A stretch of DNA of 64,000 bases from Gari tellinella (GCA_922989275.2 OV277857.1:8804001-8868000); one strand, 5' to 3'; counted from the first letter of the stretch, positions 44,776 to 55,386 are shown. A program made the numbers and translations. Notes: generated by a model from the letters alone, not told the origin.

Positions 44776-45535
44776 CGGAAGTTGGCACGGTACGTAGGTC
44801 GGGTTTTTTTGAAACTCAACTATCTCGTCAAATAATCAATCAATCTTTTAAACAGAGGTTTCTTAATGGTCAATAACTCTGCGTTTCTACAGAGTTTAAT
44901 GTCTTTTCTTTCCATAAAACAGAGTAACTTTCATGTATATCTGCGTTTTATATCGTAAAATTACGCTATTCGACGAGGGGTGGATTCGATGGCTCTGGGA
45001 CTGCCGCACCATGTTTATCTAAGTAGCGATAGTCTACTATCAATCAATACGGCCAAAAAAAAAAAAAAATTTTTTTTTTTTATTTTTTTTTATTGAATTT
45101 CTACTTAGTCAGATTGAGGATCTAAAGTTATATCTATTTGACAGAAGACCTATATATCACATTTTCAGTGACATTTGATGTACATATTATAACTGTTTGA
45201 AAAGTCTATATGATAGTAGCCTATACAGTAGGCTTAGATATAGATCTACATTGGAATTTTTTAAAATAATAAATTCTACTGTGTCAAATTTAGGATCTAC
45301 TGTGAGATCTATAAAACAGTAGACATATATATAATTTTTAAGTAACACAATATCTATATGAAAGTCTATGTGACAGTAGCTTTTACGGTTAGAAATGGAT
45401 TCTATAAAAAAAACCAAAAACAAACTTTGTTGTTCTAGTGCCAGTGGGGTAAAGGTATGATTCGTAAAATCGCACTTGAAAAATGCAAATTTGGAAATCT
45501 TAGGATTTTTTATGTCAACTTATGGCAGCCCTGTT
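44776..45535. repeat. Inverted relative of the 33316-36380 segment
   Basis: On the - strand it begins CAGGGCTGCCATAAGTTGAC (45535), then a TAGATCT-rich section, then AAAGTTACTCTG, then a stretch that matches both flanks of the 2.18-kb transposon joined together (44776-44820). It therefore resembles the pre-insertion version of that locus. A poly-A/poly-T palindrome lies at 45056-45092. Confidence 0.6.
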
Positions 45536-45886
45536 GTCCCAAAAGAAGTATCACAATGTGCGTCAAAGGGTTTGCAATAGTGATCACATAAATTCGTCCA
45601 TGAAACTTTTAATTGACAATTCCAATATCTTACGATTTCTAGTCCGTTTTAGCTTATTCAAGGTTGAATTAAGTTATATCTTGCAAAATGTCAAATACTG
45701 CAGACCTTGAACAGGTGCTCAACCAGCAGCGGTCCTCTGATCAGGGTCTACACTATTTGCATATGACAAGTGTACTCTTTACAGGCGTACGGTTTGTAAA
45801 TGGCGAGTATAGTCGTCGCTAGAGTTGAATATGTTTAGATCTACTTGTCATATCGTTCATAAATTATGTTCACTGAAGATATGAGA

Positions 45887-46136
45887 TACAGTGGAGAATC
45901 TGCTGTTCTTTCCCAATAAACGCGTTTACGCTAAAACTATTATTTGCAGTGCAAACAGTTTGGAGCCAGATCAGACGCCGGGTAACCCGGCGTCTGATCA
46001 GGCTCCAAACTTTTTGCCACCAAGATAAACATGAAATATCAGAATTGTCCAAAAGTTGTTCTTTTCTACGTTTTAGCGCTTTGCGTTTGCTTACGTTTGC
46101 GTTTAAACGGGAAAGAATAACAGATTCTCCACTGTA
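45887..46136. mobile_element. Family B element, complete copy
   Basis: TACAGTGGAGAATCTG to CAGATTCTCCACTGTA; Hp1 at about 45953-46017 (one extra mismatch, ACTTTTTG). TA at both flanks. Confidence 0.95.
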
Positions 46137-46701
46137 TGTGATATAATTATTAATTTGCACTTATTTAACTGCTGCCAAGTTTTATCGTCTGCATTAACCA
46201 TCTTACCGCAAACATATCGTCTGCATTGGTAGTGTCGTCTGCAGTATTTGATCAGGATAAAAACTTTTCAACACTCGTTTAGAAATTTCTTCAGTCATGC
46301 TTTCTTATCTTTTAAATTTGAAACGATATTGCAGACAATAAAATCGAAGCAGACGACAACGAAACGGTGAAGGGGTTAAAAATCACACGGAAAATTTAGC
46401 AGTGAAAGGATTAAGGTCCTTAGGGATCGAAGTATTGGAAAAGAGCAATATAATAATAGTTAATTATCTTAATCCCCTTTTATGTATGTTTTAGTTTTAT
46501 CTTCGTTGCCAGTTGTTTTATGTTTTATGCTTAGGCTTATTACAGAAAAATAAAACGTATCTATATTGACTATTGTTTTGGGTTTTTCTTTTTACCTTAT
46601 GTTTGTCAATGTCTGTTTTTGACTGATTCAAATCTATGGAACCATCTTTAGTCAGCAGTCGAGTTCAAAACTTATACTCCGGCCTCATCCGCTCAAGAAT
46701 A
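46137..46701. other. Non-coding stretch with half of a family A element
   Basis: ATCGTCTGCATT appears twice and GTCGTCTGC once at about 46184-46240. An Hp1 right arm (TTTGATCAGGATAAAAAC) follows, then GCAGACGACAACGAAACGGTGAAGGGGTTAA at about 46350-46380. The left arm is missing. The rest shows nothing. Confidence 0.55.
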
Positions 46702-46951
46702 TACAGTGGAGAATCTGTTATTCTTTCCCGATAAACGCGTTTACGCTAAAACTAGTTTTTCTTTTACAAACAGTTTGGAGCCAGATCAGACGCCGGGTAA
46801 CCCGGCGTCTGATCAGGCTCCAAACTGTTTGCCACCAAGATAAACATGAAATATCAGAATTGTCCAAACGTTGTTCTTTCCTACGTTTTAGCGCTTTGCG
46901 TTTGCGTACGTTTGCGTTTAAACGGGAAAGAATAACAGATTCTCCACTATA
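46702..46951. mobile_element. Family B element, complete copy
   Basis: TACAGTGGAGAATCTG to CAGATTCTCCACTATA, Hp1 at about 46766-46832. Confidence 0.95.
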
Positions 46952-47056
46952 TCGGTTCCTAAAAGACGAAAACTCGATTGATTATGATAACTGAATTGGA
47001 TGAAACAGTGATACGATTTGAAATAATAATCTTCTATCGAGTAAGTATGATAATCG

Positions 47057-48005
47057 TTAAGGGTGTATCAATGTCATGAATTTGGGAACTTTTCAAAGTA
47101 CATGAAAACACTCTATGATGGTTTTGTATTGAAGAGCTATTTAAGATGAATGAAAAAATAGAAAAAGTGTACATTTTGGTGAACAACAGTTGGCTCTACG
47201 GCCATGTAAAATTTACCCCACCCACTTCCTCTTATTTTGTCCTTTTCAAACAGCCCGCTTCAATAAAACCCATTTTAAATGAAAACAAATATGATAATTT
47301 GGTTTTGTGTTATTTATTTCCTATCTATGGTAGTATTTCTTCATACAAAAACTAATTTAAGAAAAAAAAGGCACCAAATGTGAAATTTATAAAGCTCTAA
47401 ATATCATCGGTATGGTACTTTTTTGTAAATTTTGTAAGGGGCGATAACTCTTTTTATTTTAATAACTCAAAATTTTCAACACTGACCTTTCAATTTCTTT
47501 TCATATTTTGAACTGCCTTAGTATGGGCTTTCATCTGGTAGAATATAAGAAAAAGTTAAATACTAGAACTATTTCATTTTCAAACTTTTTTACTTTTTTT
47601 CATAAAATAAAACATCTAATAAAATCATGCCCTATATAAAGCATATTTTTGATATTCAAGGATCCATATTGTTCAAACCTGGTGCCTGCTTTGTCTAAAT
47701 TTGGTTTATATATGTGAACATACCACCATAGACATGAAATAAATAAAGAAAACCCAAATTAACATTTTTTTTTTTTTTAAATAGATTTTACTAAAGCTTG
47801 TACTCTGAATGGGTAAAATTTGAAGAAAAAAAATCCAAATTTGACATACCTTTTTCAAATCGCTGTAGCTCAAAAAAAAGGACACCACCATATATATTTT
47901 TTTACATTTTTTCATTCATCATAAATAGCTCTTCCAAAAAAACAATGATAGAAAAAAAGTTTAATACTTTGAAAAAAATGGCTCATGACATTGATACACC
48001 CTTAA
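47057..48005. mobile_element. 949-bp TTAA-flanked non-autonomous element
   Basis: TTAAGGGTGTATCAATGTCA at the left and TGACATTGATACACCCTTAA at the right are inverted, with TTAA as apparent target duplication. Diverged inverted similarity extends to about 150 bp (GAGCTATTTAAGATGAATG near 47131 versus its inverse near 47925). GGG ends with TTAA fit piggyBac-like or Kolobok-like elements. No transposase was found, and the 69-codon frames are not supported. Confidence 0.8.
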
Positions 48006-48431
48006 ATTTGTAGAATCTACTTTCACTTTGCTTTGTATATGAAAAGATTCCGGACCAGGAAAGAGGCACATGGAGCTTTGAATCGCGGCGGCACAGACGG
48101 TTGTTGTTTCTGAGGCTGTTCAAAAAAGTTTCTTGATATTTTTTAATCAGATTTAAATACTATATATGCAAAGATTATCTCCATATATGCCTGAAAAAAT
48201 ATTCAAGTATTTAAATCATTTACAAAATAATGTATAAGTCAATTCTGGGTCTTAGGCTCTTTGCTGGGGTTTTTTCAATGTTACTCAGTAAATACATGTA
48301 TAACCAATAACAAATCTTACCATCAAAGATATTTAATAAGAAAACTTGTTTTCAAAATTTTCGCGATCTCCTAATTTTCTTTTCACTCCATACCTCTGTA
48401 TTTGAGATTGAAACCATTATCAGTACTATCA
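48006..48431. other. Non-coding, nothing recognised
   Basis: AT-rich sequence without recognisable structure. Confidence 0.4.
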
Positions 48432-48904
48432 GGTGTCGGCCTGGTCTAATTTCGCCCTATATAATCTATAGTAAAATGCCTAACTTTCAGAGCCAACAGC
48501 TCCCTCCAAATCACTTTCTAGGCTATAAAAGACATACCCTTCAATTCTATAGACATTTCCCTGTTGATTGAGGCCAGTAAACCTATAACATCGCCGTCTA
48601 CATTTTTTGCTATCATTGATTTGCTAAGGTCACTGTTAAAATAAAGGTAAACAACTTTCACTTTTATCCCATTCACTGTGTTTCCATATGCATCCGCCGA
48701 AAAAGTCCTGAAATGAGATGCCTAAAACAATGCCATTTTGGTGGAAATGACCACAAATAGCCAGTTTTCATCAAGAAAACCATTCAAACTCACCCACAGG
48801 CAAAACTAAACAGTGCAAATCTTTGAAATTGTATTTTTTCAAGGTACTACTTGCAAGACTACATGTACAACGACCCGGAAGTGATTCCTGACCAGGCCGA
48901 CACC
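48432..48904. mobile_element. Candidate short inverted-repeat element, 473 bp
   Basis: GGTGTCGGCCTGGTC at 48432 is the inverse of GACCAGGCCGACACC ending at 48904. ATCAGTAC occurs 5 bp left of the left end and immediately right of the right end, a possible 8-bp duplication with a slightly misplaced left boundary. Confidence 0.55.
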
Positions 48905-48908
48905 ATCA

Positions 48909-49074
48909 GTACCTGGGTCCGTGTTTATAAAGCGTTTTAGGTAGTCTGAGTTCGTTCTCAAGCCTTTGATTGGTCAGATTTGAGCCTAGGCTCAAATCTG
49001 ACCAATCAAACGCTTGAGAATGATTTAAGAATCAACTCAAGAGCTTTATAAGCATAGACCCGTGTACTCTTTTT
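48909..49074. repeat. Family G palindrome, well preserved
   Basis: GGGTCCGTGTTTATAAAGCG and its inverse GCTTTATAAGCATAGACCC bound a hairpin TTTGATTGGTCAGATTTGAG/CCTAGG/CTCAAATCTGACCAATCAAA. It is about 160 bp. Confidence 0.85.
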
Positions 49075-50270
49075 ATCTTTTACAATTGCTGTTTTATCTC
49101 GGTAAGCCGGTGTTGTTGTCTTTATATTGTATTGAATCATTTTATCTAGCCCTTGTGCCGTGCATTCTCTCACTCTTTCAGCCTGCATAAGCCAACAATT
49201 CAAACGCAATCGAATTTTTACTGTTTGTCATTTTGTAGAAAGCCTTAATAGTCAAAAAATATACTACACTTTTTAGAAACTGGACTAGTTTCCAATTGCA
49301 ACTTTTGGAGTTACAGTAAGACATTTGTTGATATTAACGGCCGTTGACCATGCTCAAATTAACATGAAAATAAATCGTCCTTTTGCTTTAAGCAGTCAAC
49401 TTCAATAAACATCGAAAGTTCAGTTTTAATATTTTTCTTGTTTCCTAGCAATATGGATAAAAAATTGTATGCAGAAAAAACATAGACAGTTCCATCAAAG
49501 GTTTTGTTTCAACTGGTGTAACCTACTCTGCTAAAACAAAAACAAAAAAGAATAATAATAAAATATAATATATATCCATTTCAAAATTAGTGTTCACTGT
49601 ACGTGTTGGTATTTTCATTTAACATTTTGTGACTATCGTCCCATAAAAGGGACATAGGTTATCAGACGCCGCATTATGCGGCGTCTGATCAGAGTATACA
49701 CTGTTTGCTGATAGGAATTTCAATATTTAAAAAAACGAAAATTTTGACAAAGAACACCTTACATCAAAATTGAACGATTCCAATATATAAGCATGGACCA
49801 GTCCACTGGGCATCAATGAGTTTATCCCTTTACCGCCATAGACTACTGTAGTCGACTTTAGAATTTAGTGTGTATCATAATTGGACAACGCCCAGCGTCC
49901 GACCAGGATCAGAATTGTTAAATACTTATTCGATATGTCTTAATTCAGTTTCATCGCAGTTAGCTTTGAAACAATACCACGAATCAGACACACATACCCG
50001 CAGGAATCATCTGATCTGGGACTACACTGTTTGCATAGAACAAGAGTACTATTTGCAGGTATAAGGTTAGTAAATAACGAGTATGCGCGTCGTTATTAAT
50101 AAAAGTGTTAATGAAATAGATCATCCGAAAATAGTACTAGATAGCTCCTTTTGTGGAGGACTGGTGTGCTGACAGGGAAAGAAATATTTTTTATAACAGT
50201 AGTTGTTGTACTCCACAACTCTTGCCCTTGCCATTGTATATTAGAATTATACATGTATTTAATTTTTTTT
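49075..50270. other. Non-coding stretch with one Hp1 half
   Basis: ATCAGACGCCGCATTATGCGGCGTCTGAT-type hairpin at about 49659-49690; the CAT/ATG stem change is present in both arms. A decayed family D/A fragment lies at about 49890-50030. Nothing else is seen. Confidence 0.5.
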
Positions 50271-50282
50271 CTTTTCTTTCAG

Positions 50283-50395
50283 ACCTATTCCAATGCCCTG
50301 GAGATGTTCATCTGATACGCAGCCAACCAGCGATACAAATAAAAATCAACTTTAAACGCAACGAATTTCACCTTTATTTCGAAGTTAGAACGTGA
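50283..50395 (+). pseudogene. Truncated copy of the membrane-protein exon start, running into a minisatellite
   Basis: A pyrimidine-rich acceptor (TTTTCTTTTCTTTCAG, AG at 50281-50282) is followed in the same phase by LFQCPGDVHLIRSQPAI and KINFKRNEF. This aligns with the start of the copy-3 exon (FRCNNDIYLSNGQPAA; KINFIRNEF). Homology stops at about 50370, where the 36-bp array begins. The frame enters the array (HLYFEVRT) and ends at a TGA at 50393. The domain after the first 30 residues, the transmembrane segment and the PPxY tail are lost. Confidence 0.75.
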
Positions 50396-51705
50396 CGCAT
50401 TACTAACCTTGATTTCGAAATTATAACGTGACGCACGCTTACCTTATTTTTCAAAGTAAAAACATGGCGCACTACTTACCCTTATTTCGAAGTTAAAACA
50501 TGGCACACTACTTATCCTCATTTCGAAGTTAAAACATGGCGCACTACTTATCCTAATTTCGAAGTTAAAACGTGGCACAGACTTACCTTTATTTTGAAGT
50601 TAGAATGTGGCGCACCACTTACCTTGATTTCGGAGTTAAAACGTGGCGCACTACTGACCTTTATTTTGAAGTTAGAACGTGGTGCACACTTACTTGTTTC
50701 GAAGTTAAAACGCGGCGCAAACTTACCCTCATTTTGAAGTTAAAACGTGGCGCACACTTACCTTATTTTTTCGAAGTCAAAACATGGCGCACCACTTACC
50801 CTTATTTCGAAGTTAAAACATGGCGCACTACTTACCCTTATTTCGAAGTTAAAACATGGCGCACTACTTATCCTAATTTCGAAGTTAAAACGTGGCACAG
50901 ACTTACCTTTATTTTGAAGTTAGAATGTGGCGCACCACTTACCTTGATTTCGGAGTTAAAACGTGGCGCACTACTGACCTTTATTTTGAAGTTAGACCGT
51001 GGTGCACACTTACCTTGATTTCGAAGTTAAAACGCGGCGCAAACTTATCCTCATTTTGAAGTTAAAACGTGGCGCACACTTACCTTATTTTTTCGAAGTC
51101 AAAACATGGCGCACCACTTACCCTTATTTCGAAGTTAAAACATGGCACACTACTTATCCTCATTTCGAAGTTAAAACATGGCGCACTACTTATCCTAATT
51201 TCGAAGTTAAAACGTGGAACAGACTTACCTTTATTTTGAAGTTAGAACGTGGCGCACTACTTACCTTGATTTCGGAGTTAAAACGTGGCGCACTACTGAC
51301 CTTTATTTTGAAGTTAGAACGTGGCGCACACTTACCTTGATTTCGAAGTTAAAACGTGGCGCAAACTTACCCTCATTTTGAAGTTAAAACGTGGCGCACA
51401 CTTACCTTATTTTTTCGAAGTCAAAACATGGCGCACCACTTACCCTTATTTCGAGGTTAAAACACAGCGCACTATTTATCCTCATTTCGAAGTTAAAACG
51501 TGGCGCACCCTTATTTCTAATTCGAAGTCAAACCATGGCGCAAAACTTACCATTATTTCGAAGTTAAAACGTGGCGCAGACTTACCTTTATTTCGAAATT
51601 AAAATGTGGCGCACACTTACCCTTATTTCGATGTTAAAACGTGGCGCAAACGTACCTTTATTTCGAAGTTAAAACGTGGCAGTGCCACGTTTTAACTTCG
51701 AAATA
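50371..51705. repeat. 36-bp minisatellite with a 322-bp higher-order period
   Basis: About 37 units of roughly 36 bp (ACCTTATTTCGAAGTTAAAA then CGTGGCGCACACTT). CCTTATTTTTTCGAAGTC recurs at 50761, 51083 and 51405, exactly 322 bp apart, so nine-unit blocks were amplified. The unit matches the central arm of family E (TTTCAAAGTTAAAACG). The array ends in a hairpin at about 51668-51700 (AAGTTAAAACGTGGCA/TGCCACGTTTTAACTT). The long frames with repeated FEVKTWRT are satellite translations, not a protein. Confidence 0.95.
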
Positions 51706-52679
51706 ACGGTAAGTTCGACTGATTCGAGTCACCAAGGTTTGTCTGTATCTGTTAACCTATTCATAGACAATCTATCTAGTCTTTCGCCCCACGTATTATG
51801 AATTCTCGGGAAACTGCTTTATATTCGCACCTCGTCCATGCGATTGTGTTAATTTGAAGACTATGGATCCCGCAGAGAGCAGCAATTTATCCCAACAAAG
51901 ATGTTTGCAAGCAATTACGGTCTAATTTTCATGAAACGTTTTAATTCTAAATTGTATTTCCACTGTATCGCGCACTTGGGAATTCGTGGAGGTTCGGTGG
52001 ATTGACGTGACCCGAGGCTAAATTACTAGTAATTCGTCATTAGTTATTTGTAACAACAAACCTACGGGTGTTTTTTGTTGTTTAGGATGCAGACTGTTAA
52101 CCCTTCATCTGTCACGTTGTACAATATCGTCTGCTTCTCAGTTGCAGTCTGCAGTTGTTTATCTTTAAAATCCAATTTTAAAGCCATTTTAGCTTAGAAA
52201 TTCTGAACAAGGTCGAGGTCAAACAAGCGTTTCGTGGCGTGTGATCTGGGTCTTAACTGTTTTCAAATTTTAGTAGGATCGCGATTGGTAAGGAAATTCG
52301 ACTTCTGTAGCCTAATATCGCCTTTGGAATTGACTTCTGAAAAAATTGTGAAAAATCATTTGATGCAAATGTTGTTTTGAAAACAAATACATATGGCAGA
52401 TTTCGAAAAGTTATTGCCAAACTGTTCGGGTCCCGATCAGACGTCGAGTTACTCGGCATCTGATCTTGATCGTAGATGTATACAAATACCAGTCAAGTCG
52501 AATTTGGCAGGTGCAGGGTTTCGCGAGAGGATAGGAATATTGATTCTAGAATATGAGAAGTGCAGATGTAATGTTACCAACGTTAAATTAGACATTAAAG
52601 TATCAACAATTTGTGGAAGCTTCCATCTTTAGTAACATGAAATAAAATATCGGTAATGTAAAACGGGGTATGTTCCTAC
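51706..52679. other. Mostly non-coding; possible exon remnant at 52496-52632
   Basis: Family A-like pieces lie at 52125-52260 and 52420-52485 (CCCGATCAGACGTCGAGTTAC). After these, a frame reading RERIGILILEYEKCRCN...LDIKVSTICGSF resembles, weakly, the RIGVxL...C...C block of the membrane-protein exons. See findings. The remainder shows nothing. Confidence 0.4.
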
Positions 52680-52961
52680 TTAGCTGATCTCCCGGTGATA
52701 TTATATATTCGACTTTAAAACATAACGCCATAAAAACGCCATTGTACGCCTTTAGTTTATTCCTGTACTGAAGAAAATAGTTCATATTTATACAGTCATA
52801 AATAGACATGTATTTGTTGTAAGAAAAGATATGTACTCTAGCAGATGGTATCTTAAAGCAGCTCGAAAGTAAAGCAGAATGCGCCCTCTGCTTTACTTTC
52901 GAGCTGCTTTAAGAGGCGCCATGTCTTCGAATCATAACAGGCTATGAGTTAAAGGGTTAAA
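52680..52961. mobile_element. Family C-like element with a covarying, perfect Hp2
   Basis: The flanks resemble family C (TTTATTCCTGTACTGAAGAA; AGTTAAAGGGTTAA at the right end). The Hp2 at 52852-52913 has 27-bp arms pairing perfectly. CAGCTCGAAAG replaces the usual CAGGCTGAAAG, and the opposite arm has the matching CTTTCGAGCTG. Confidence 0.8.
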
Positions 52962-53005
52962 ACAGTAGTTTACAAAACAGAAATTTGAAACAAACATAAT
53001 ACCGG

Positions 53006-53255
53006 TACAGTGGAGAAAACGTTATTCTTTCCCAATAAACGCGTTTACACTAAAACTATTATTTCCAGTGCAAACAGTTTGGAGCCAGATCAGACGCCGG
53101 GTAACCCGGCGTCTGATCAGGCTCCATACTGTTTGCCACCAAGATAAACATGAAATATCAGAATTGCCCAAAAATTGTATTTTTCTAAGTTTTAGTGTTT
53201 TGCGTTTGCGTACGTTTGCGTTTAAACGGGAAAGAATAACAGATTCTCCACTGTA
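53006..53255. mobile_element. Family B element, complete copy, slightly diverged
   Basis: TACAGTGGAGAAAACG to CAGATTCTCCACTGTA, Hp1 at about 53071-53135 (CTCCATACTG). TA at both flanks. Confidence 0.9.
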
Positions 53256-53890
53256 TACAACGCTAGTGACGAGTACACTCTTCATTTACAAACAGTGTAC
53301 AGTGGAGAATATGTTATTCTTCCCAATAAACGCGTTTACGCTAAAGCTATTACATGTATTGCCATTGCAAACCATCTGAGGTCAGATCAGATGCCGGGCA
53401 CGCCATGTCATGCAATGCAACACTTATCAAAGTTTGTTCCTCTACTGAAGAAAATAGTTCTTATTTATACAGTCATAAATATATGTGTGTTTTGTAAGAA
53501 AATAAATCTGTATTCTAGCAGATGGTAGCTTAAAACAGACTGCAAGTTAAGCAGAATGCGCCCCTAGGCGCGTTCTGCTTTAATTTCAAACTGTTTTAAT
53601 GGGCCCCATGTCTTCAAAACAAGGAACAGGCTATGGGAAAATGGTTAAAATAGTTGTCTACAAAACAGCAATTGGAAATTGGAAAAAAAAACATAGTATA
53701 CAACGCTATAGTGACGAGTATACTCGTCATTTACTAACAGTGCATGTACAATGGAGAATATGTTATTCGGTCCCAATAAACGTGTTTACGCTAAAGCTAT
53801 TACATGTATTTCCATTGCAAACAATATGAAGCCAGATCAGACGCCGGGCACGCCATGCAATGTAATGCAACAATTATCAACGTTGATTAA
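53256..53890. repeat. Local duplication of a half family B element and flank
   Basis: About 160 bp, from ACAACGCTAGTGACGAGTA through TGGAGAATATGTTATTC to CGGGCACGCCATG, occurs at 53257-53425 and again, diverged, at 53699-53885. A family C/Hp2 copy (about 53430-53645) lies between. Confidence 0.75.
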
Positions 53891-53924
53891 AGGACATATT
53901 ATTTTAGAACATGTATTCAGAGCT

Positions 53925-54268
53925 GCAAATAATATATTCGACCTAACCGAGTTCGAGATATCGAAGTTCAACTGTATTATCAAAACAATACCGCTGAATA
54001 GTGATGTTTAAATCCCTATCAACTAGGAACGTCTTCCAGTTTTGACTATTTTAATGGCTACCAAAATAAGGAAAACCCTCCCTGGGAATGTGTGAAGACT
54101 CACGATAAACATATCTTATGACAGTGTATGTAACAAGCCCTGAAGAAGCTGTCTGATCTGGGTCTACACTGTTTTCAAATAAGGGTCAATGATACGCTGA
54201 TAGTAGGTAAAGGGTTTAATTCTTACAAAACGTGATGGAGGTTGTGTTGGGTGTACATTGCTCCCTCT
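53925..54268. other. Family E right end and non-coding sequence
   Basis: TTCGAGATATCGAAGTTCAA at about 53949-53970 is an isolated family E right end. A decayed family D fragment (GATCTGGGTCTACACTG) lies at about 54155-54172. Nothing else is seen. Confidence 0.5.
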
Positions 54269-54521
54269 TTAACCCTTTCCCTTATAGAAGCGACTTTTAG
54301 CACATACATTTTATTCATCCGCTGAAGAAAATAGTTCCAAATTATACCGTAATGAAAATGTGTCATATTAAATACTTTCCTTATTCTAGCAGTTAATAGC
54401 TTAAAGCAGGCTGAAAGTAAAGCAGAATGTGCCTTAGGGCGCATTCTGCTTTACTTTCAACCTGCTTTAAGTAGTCACATATCTTCAATACTAGAAACAA
54501 TGCTATCAGGTTTAGGGTTAA
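54269..54521. mobile_element. Family C element with Hp2, TTAA-flanked
   Basis: TTAACCCTTTCCCTTATAG at the left and GGTTTAGGGTTAA at the right. The Hp2 at about 54400-54472 has nearly perfect arms (CTTAAAGCAGG...AGCAGAATG). Confidence 0.85.
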
Positions 54522-54877
54522 AACGATAACCAACGGGAGACACTTATTGTGTGTGTTGTTCAGAGGGAGTCGTTATTGGAAGGGAACATTAAGACGTGGC
54601 TTACATTTGCAAACAGCTTGAATCTAGATCAGACGCCGCGTTACGCGGCGTCTGATCTAGATTCAAGCTGTTTGACATTCATAATAATACTCTTTTTTAT
54701 ATCAAAATGTCCACTTATATGTAACTTTGAGACAAACAGCAGACGACAATTTTAAGCAGACGATATTGCAGCAGTAAAAGCGTAGGATATAATTGTCCTG
54801 TTAAGGGGGATATGGCAAGGGTCGTTGTAAGGAGGGAGTCGTTGTTACGATGGCCGTTGTAAGGAGGAAGCACTGTA
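54522..54877. mobile_element. Family A2 element with a perfect, covarying Hp1
   Basis: The left terminus is clipped at the junction with the preceding family C element. The right end reads GGAGGAAGCACTGTAC. The Hp1 at 54610-54674 has 31-bp arms, fully paired around TTA, with GAATCTAGATC in place of the usual GAATCCAGATC and the matching GATCTAGATTC opposite. Confidence 0.85.
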
Positions 54878-54949
54878 CAATGTTGATATTCCTATTTAAA
54901 ACGCAAAGGAATGAAATGTAGAAAAATCAACATTTTGAAAATCGTAACT

Positions 54950-55160
54950 GTATTTCGGTTCGATTGGCAAACAGTTTGGAGCCTGGTCAGACGCCGGGTT
55001 ACCCAGCGTCTGAGCTGGCTCTAAACTGCGTGACAATGGAAATAATTGTTTCAGCGCAAACGCGTGGGGAAGAATAACGAATTGAAGACGGGTGCTACTT
55101 AAAGCAGGTAGAAAGTAAAATCAGAAGATGTTTTACTTTCAGCCTGCTTTAAGTTACAAT
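54950..55160. repeat. Decayed family B' / Hp1 piece followed by a decayed Hp2
   Basis: An Hp1 with GGAGCCTGGTCAGACGCCGG lies at about 54967-55032. An Hp2 of shortened stem (AGCAGGTAGAAAGTAAAATC / GTTTTACTTTCAGCCTGC) lies at about 55083-55153. Confidence 0.65.
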
Positions 55161-55201
55161 TTGCAAGGATATAGAAAGTAATTTTTATGTTGCATATTCC
55201 A

Positions 55202-55386
55202 CTCTCCAGATAAGGGAAGCATTTCAAAAACTAAAATCTTCATTTCTGTTTAAAACCCTATGGTGTTACTATTCATTAGAATCGTCTCGAAGAGCCGATT
55301 CTAATGAGTAGTAACACCATAGGTTTTAGTGCTGAAACAAGTGAGAACATGTTGGATTTGTGCAGTTCACTCCCCCTTATCTGGAG
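55202..55386. mobile_element. Family L element
   Basis: CTCCAGATAAGGG at the left and CCCTTATCTGGAG at the right are inverted. The central hairpin, CCTATGGTGTTACTATTCAT / ATGAGTAGTAACACCATAGG, has arms of about 29 bp. Related to 7803-8015. Confidence 0.85.

Noticed and set aside
45870..46160. Recurring 60-100 codon frames on both strands (also near 20600, 27600, 31700 and 53050)
   Set aside because: They coincide with family B elements and their Hp1 hairpin and repeat wherever the element inserts, so they are shadows of the MITE.
50572..51602. Long + strand frames of about 90-150 codons with repeated FEVKTWRTTYP-like residues
   Set aside because: They are translations of the 36-bp minisatellite; the unit is a multiple of three, so any open frame stays open. 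No start context, domain or exon signal.
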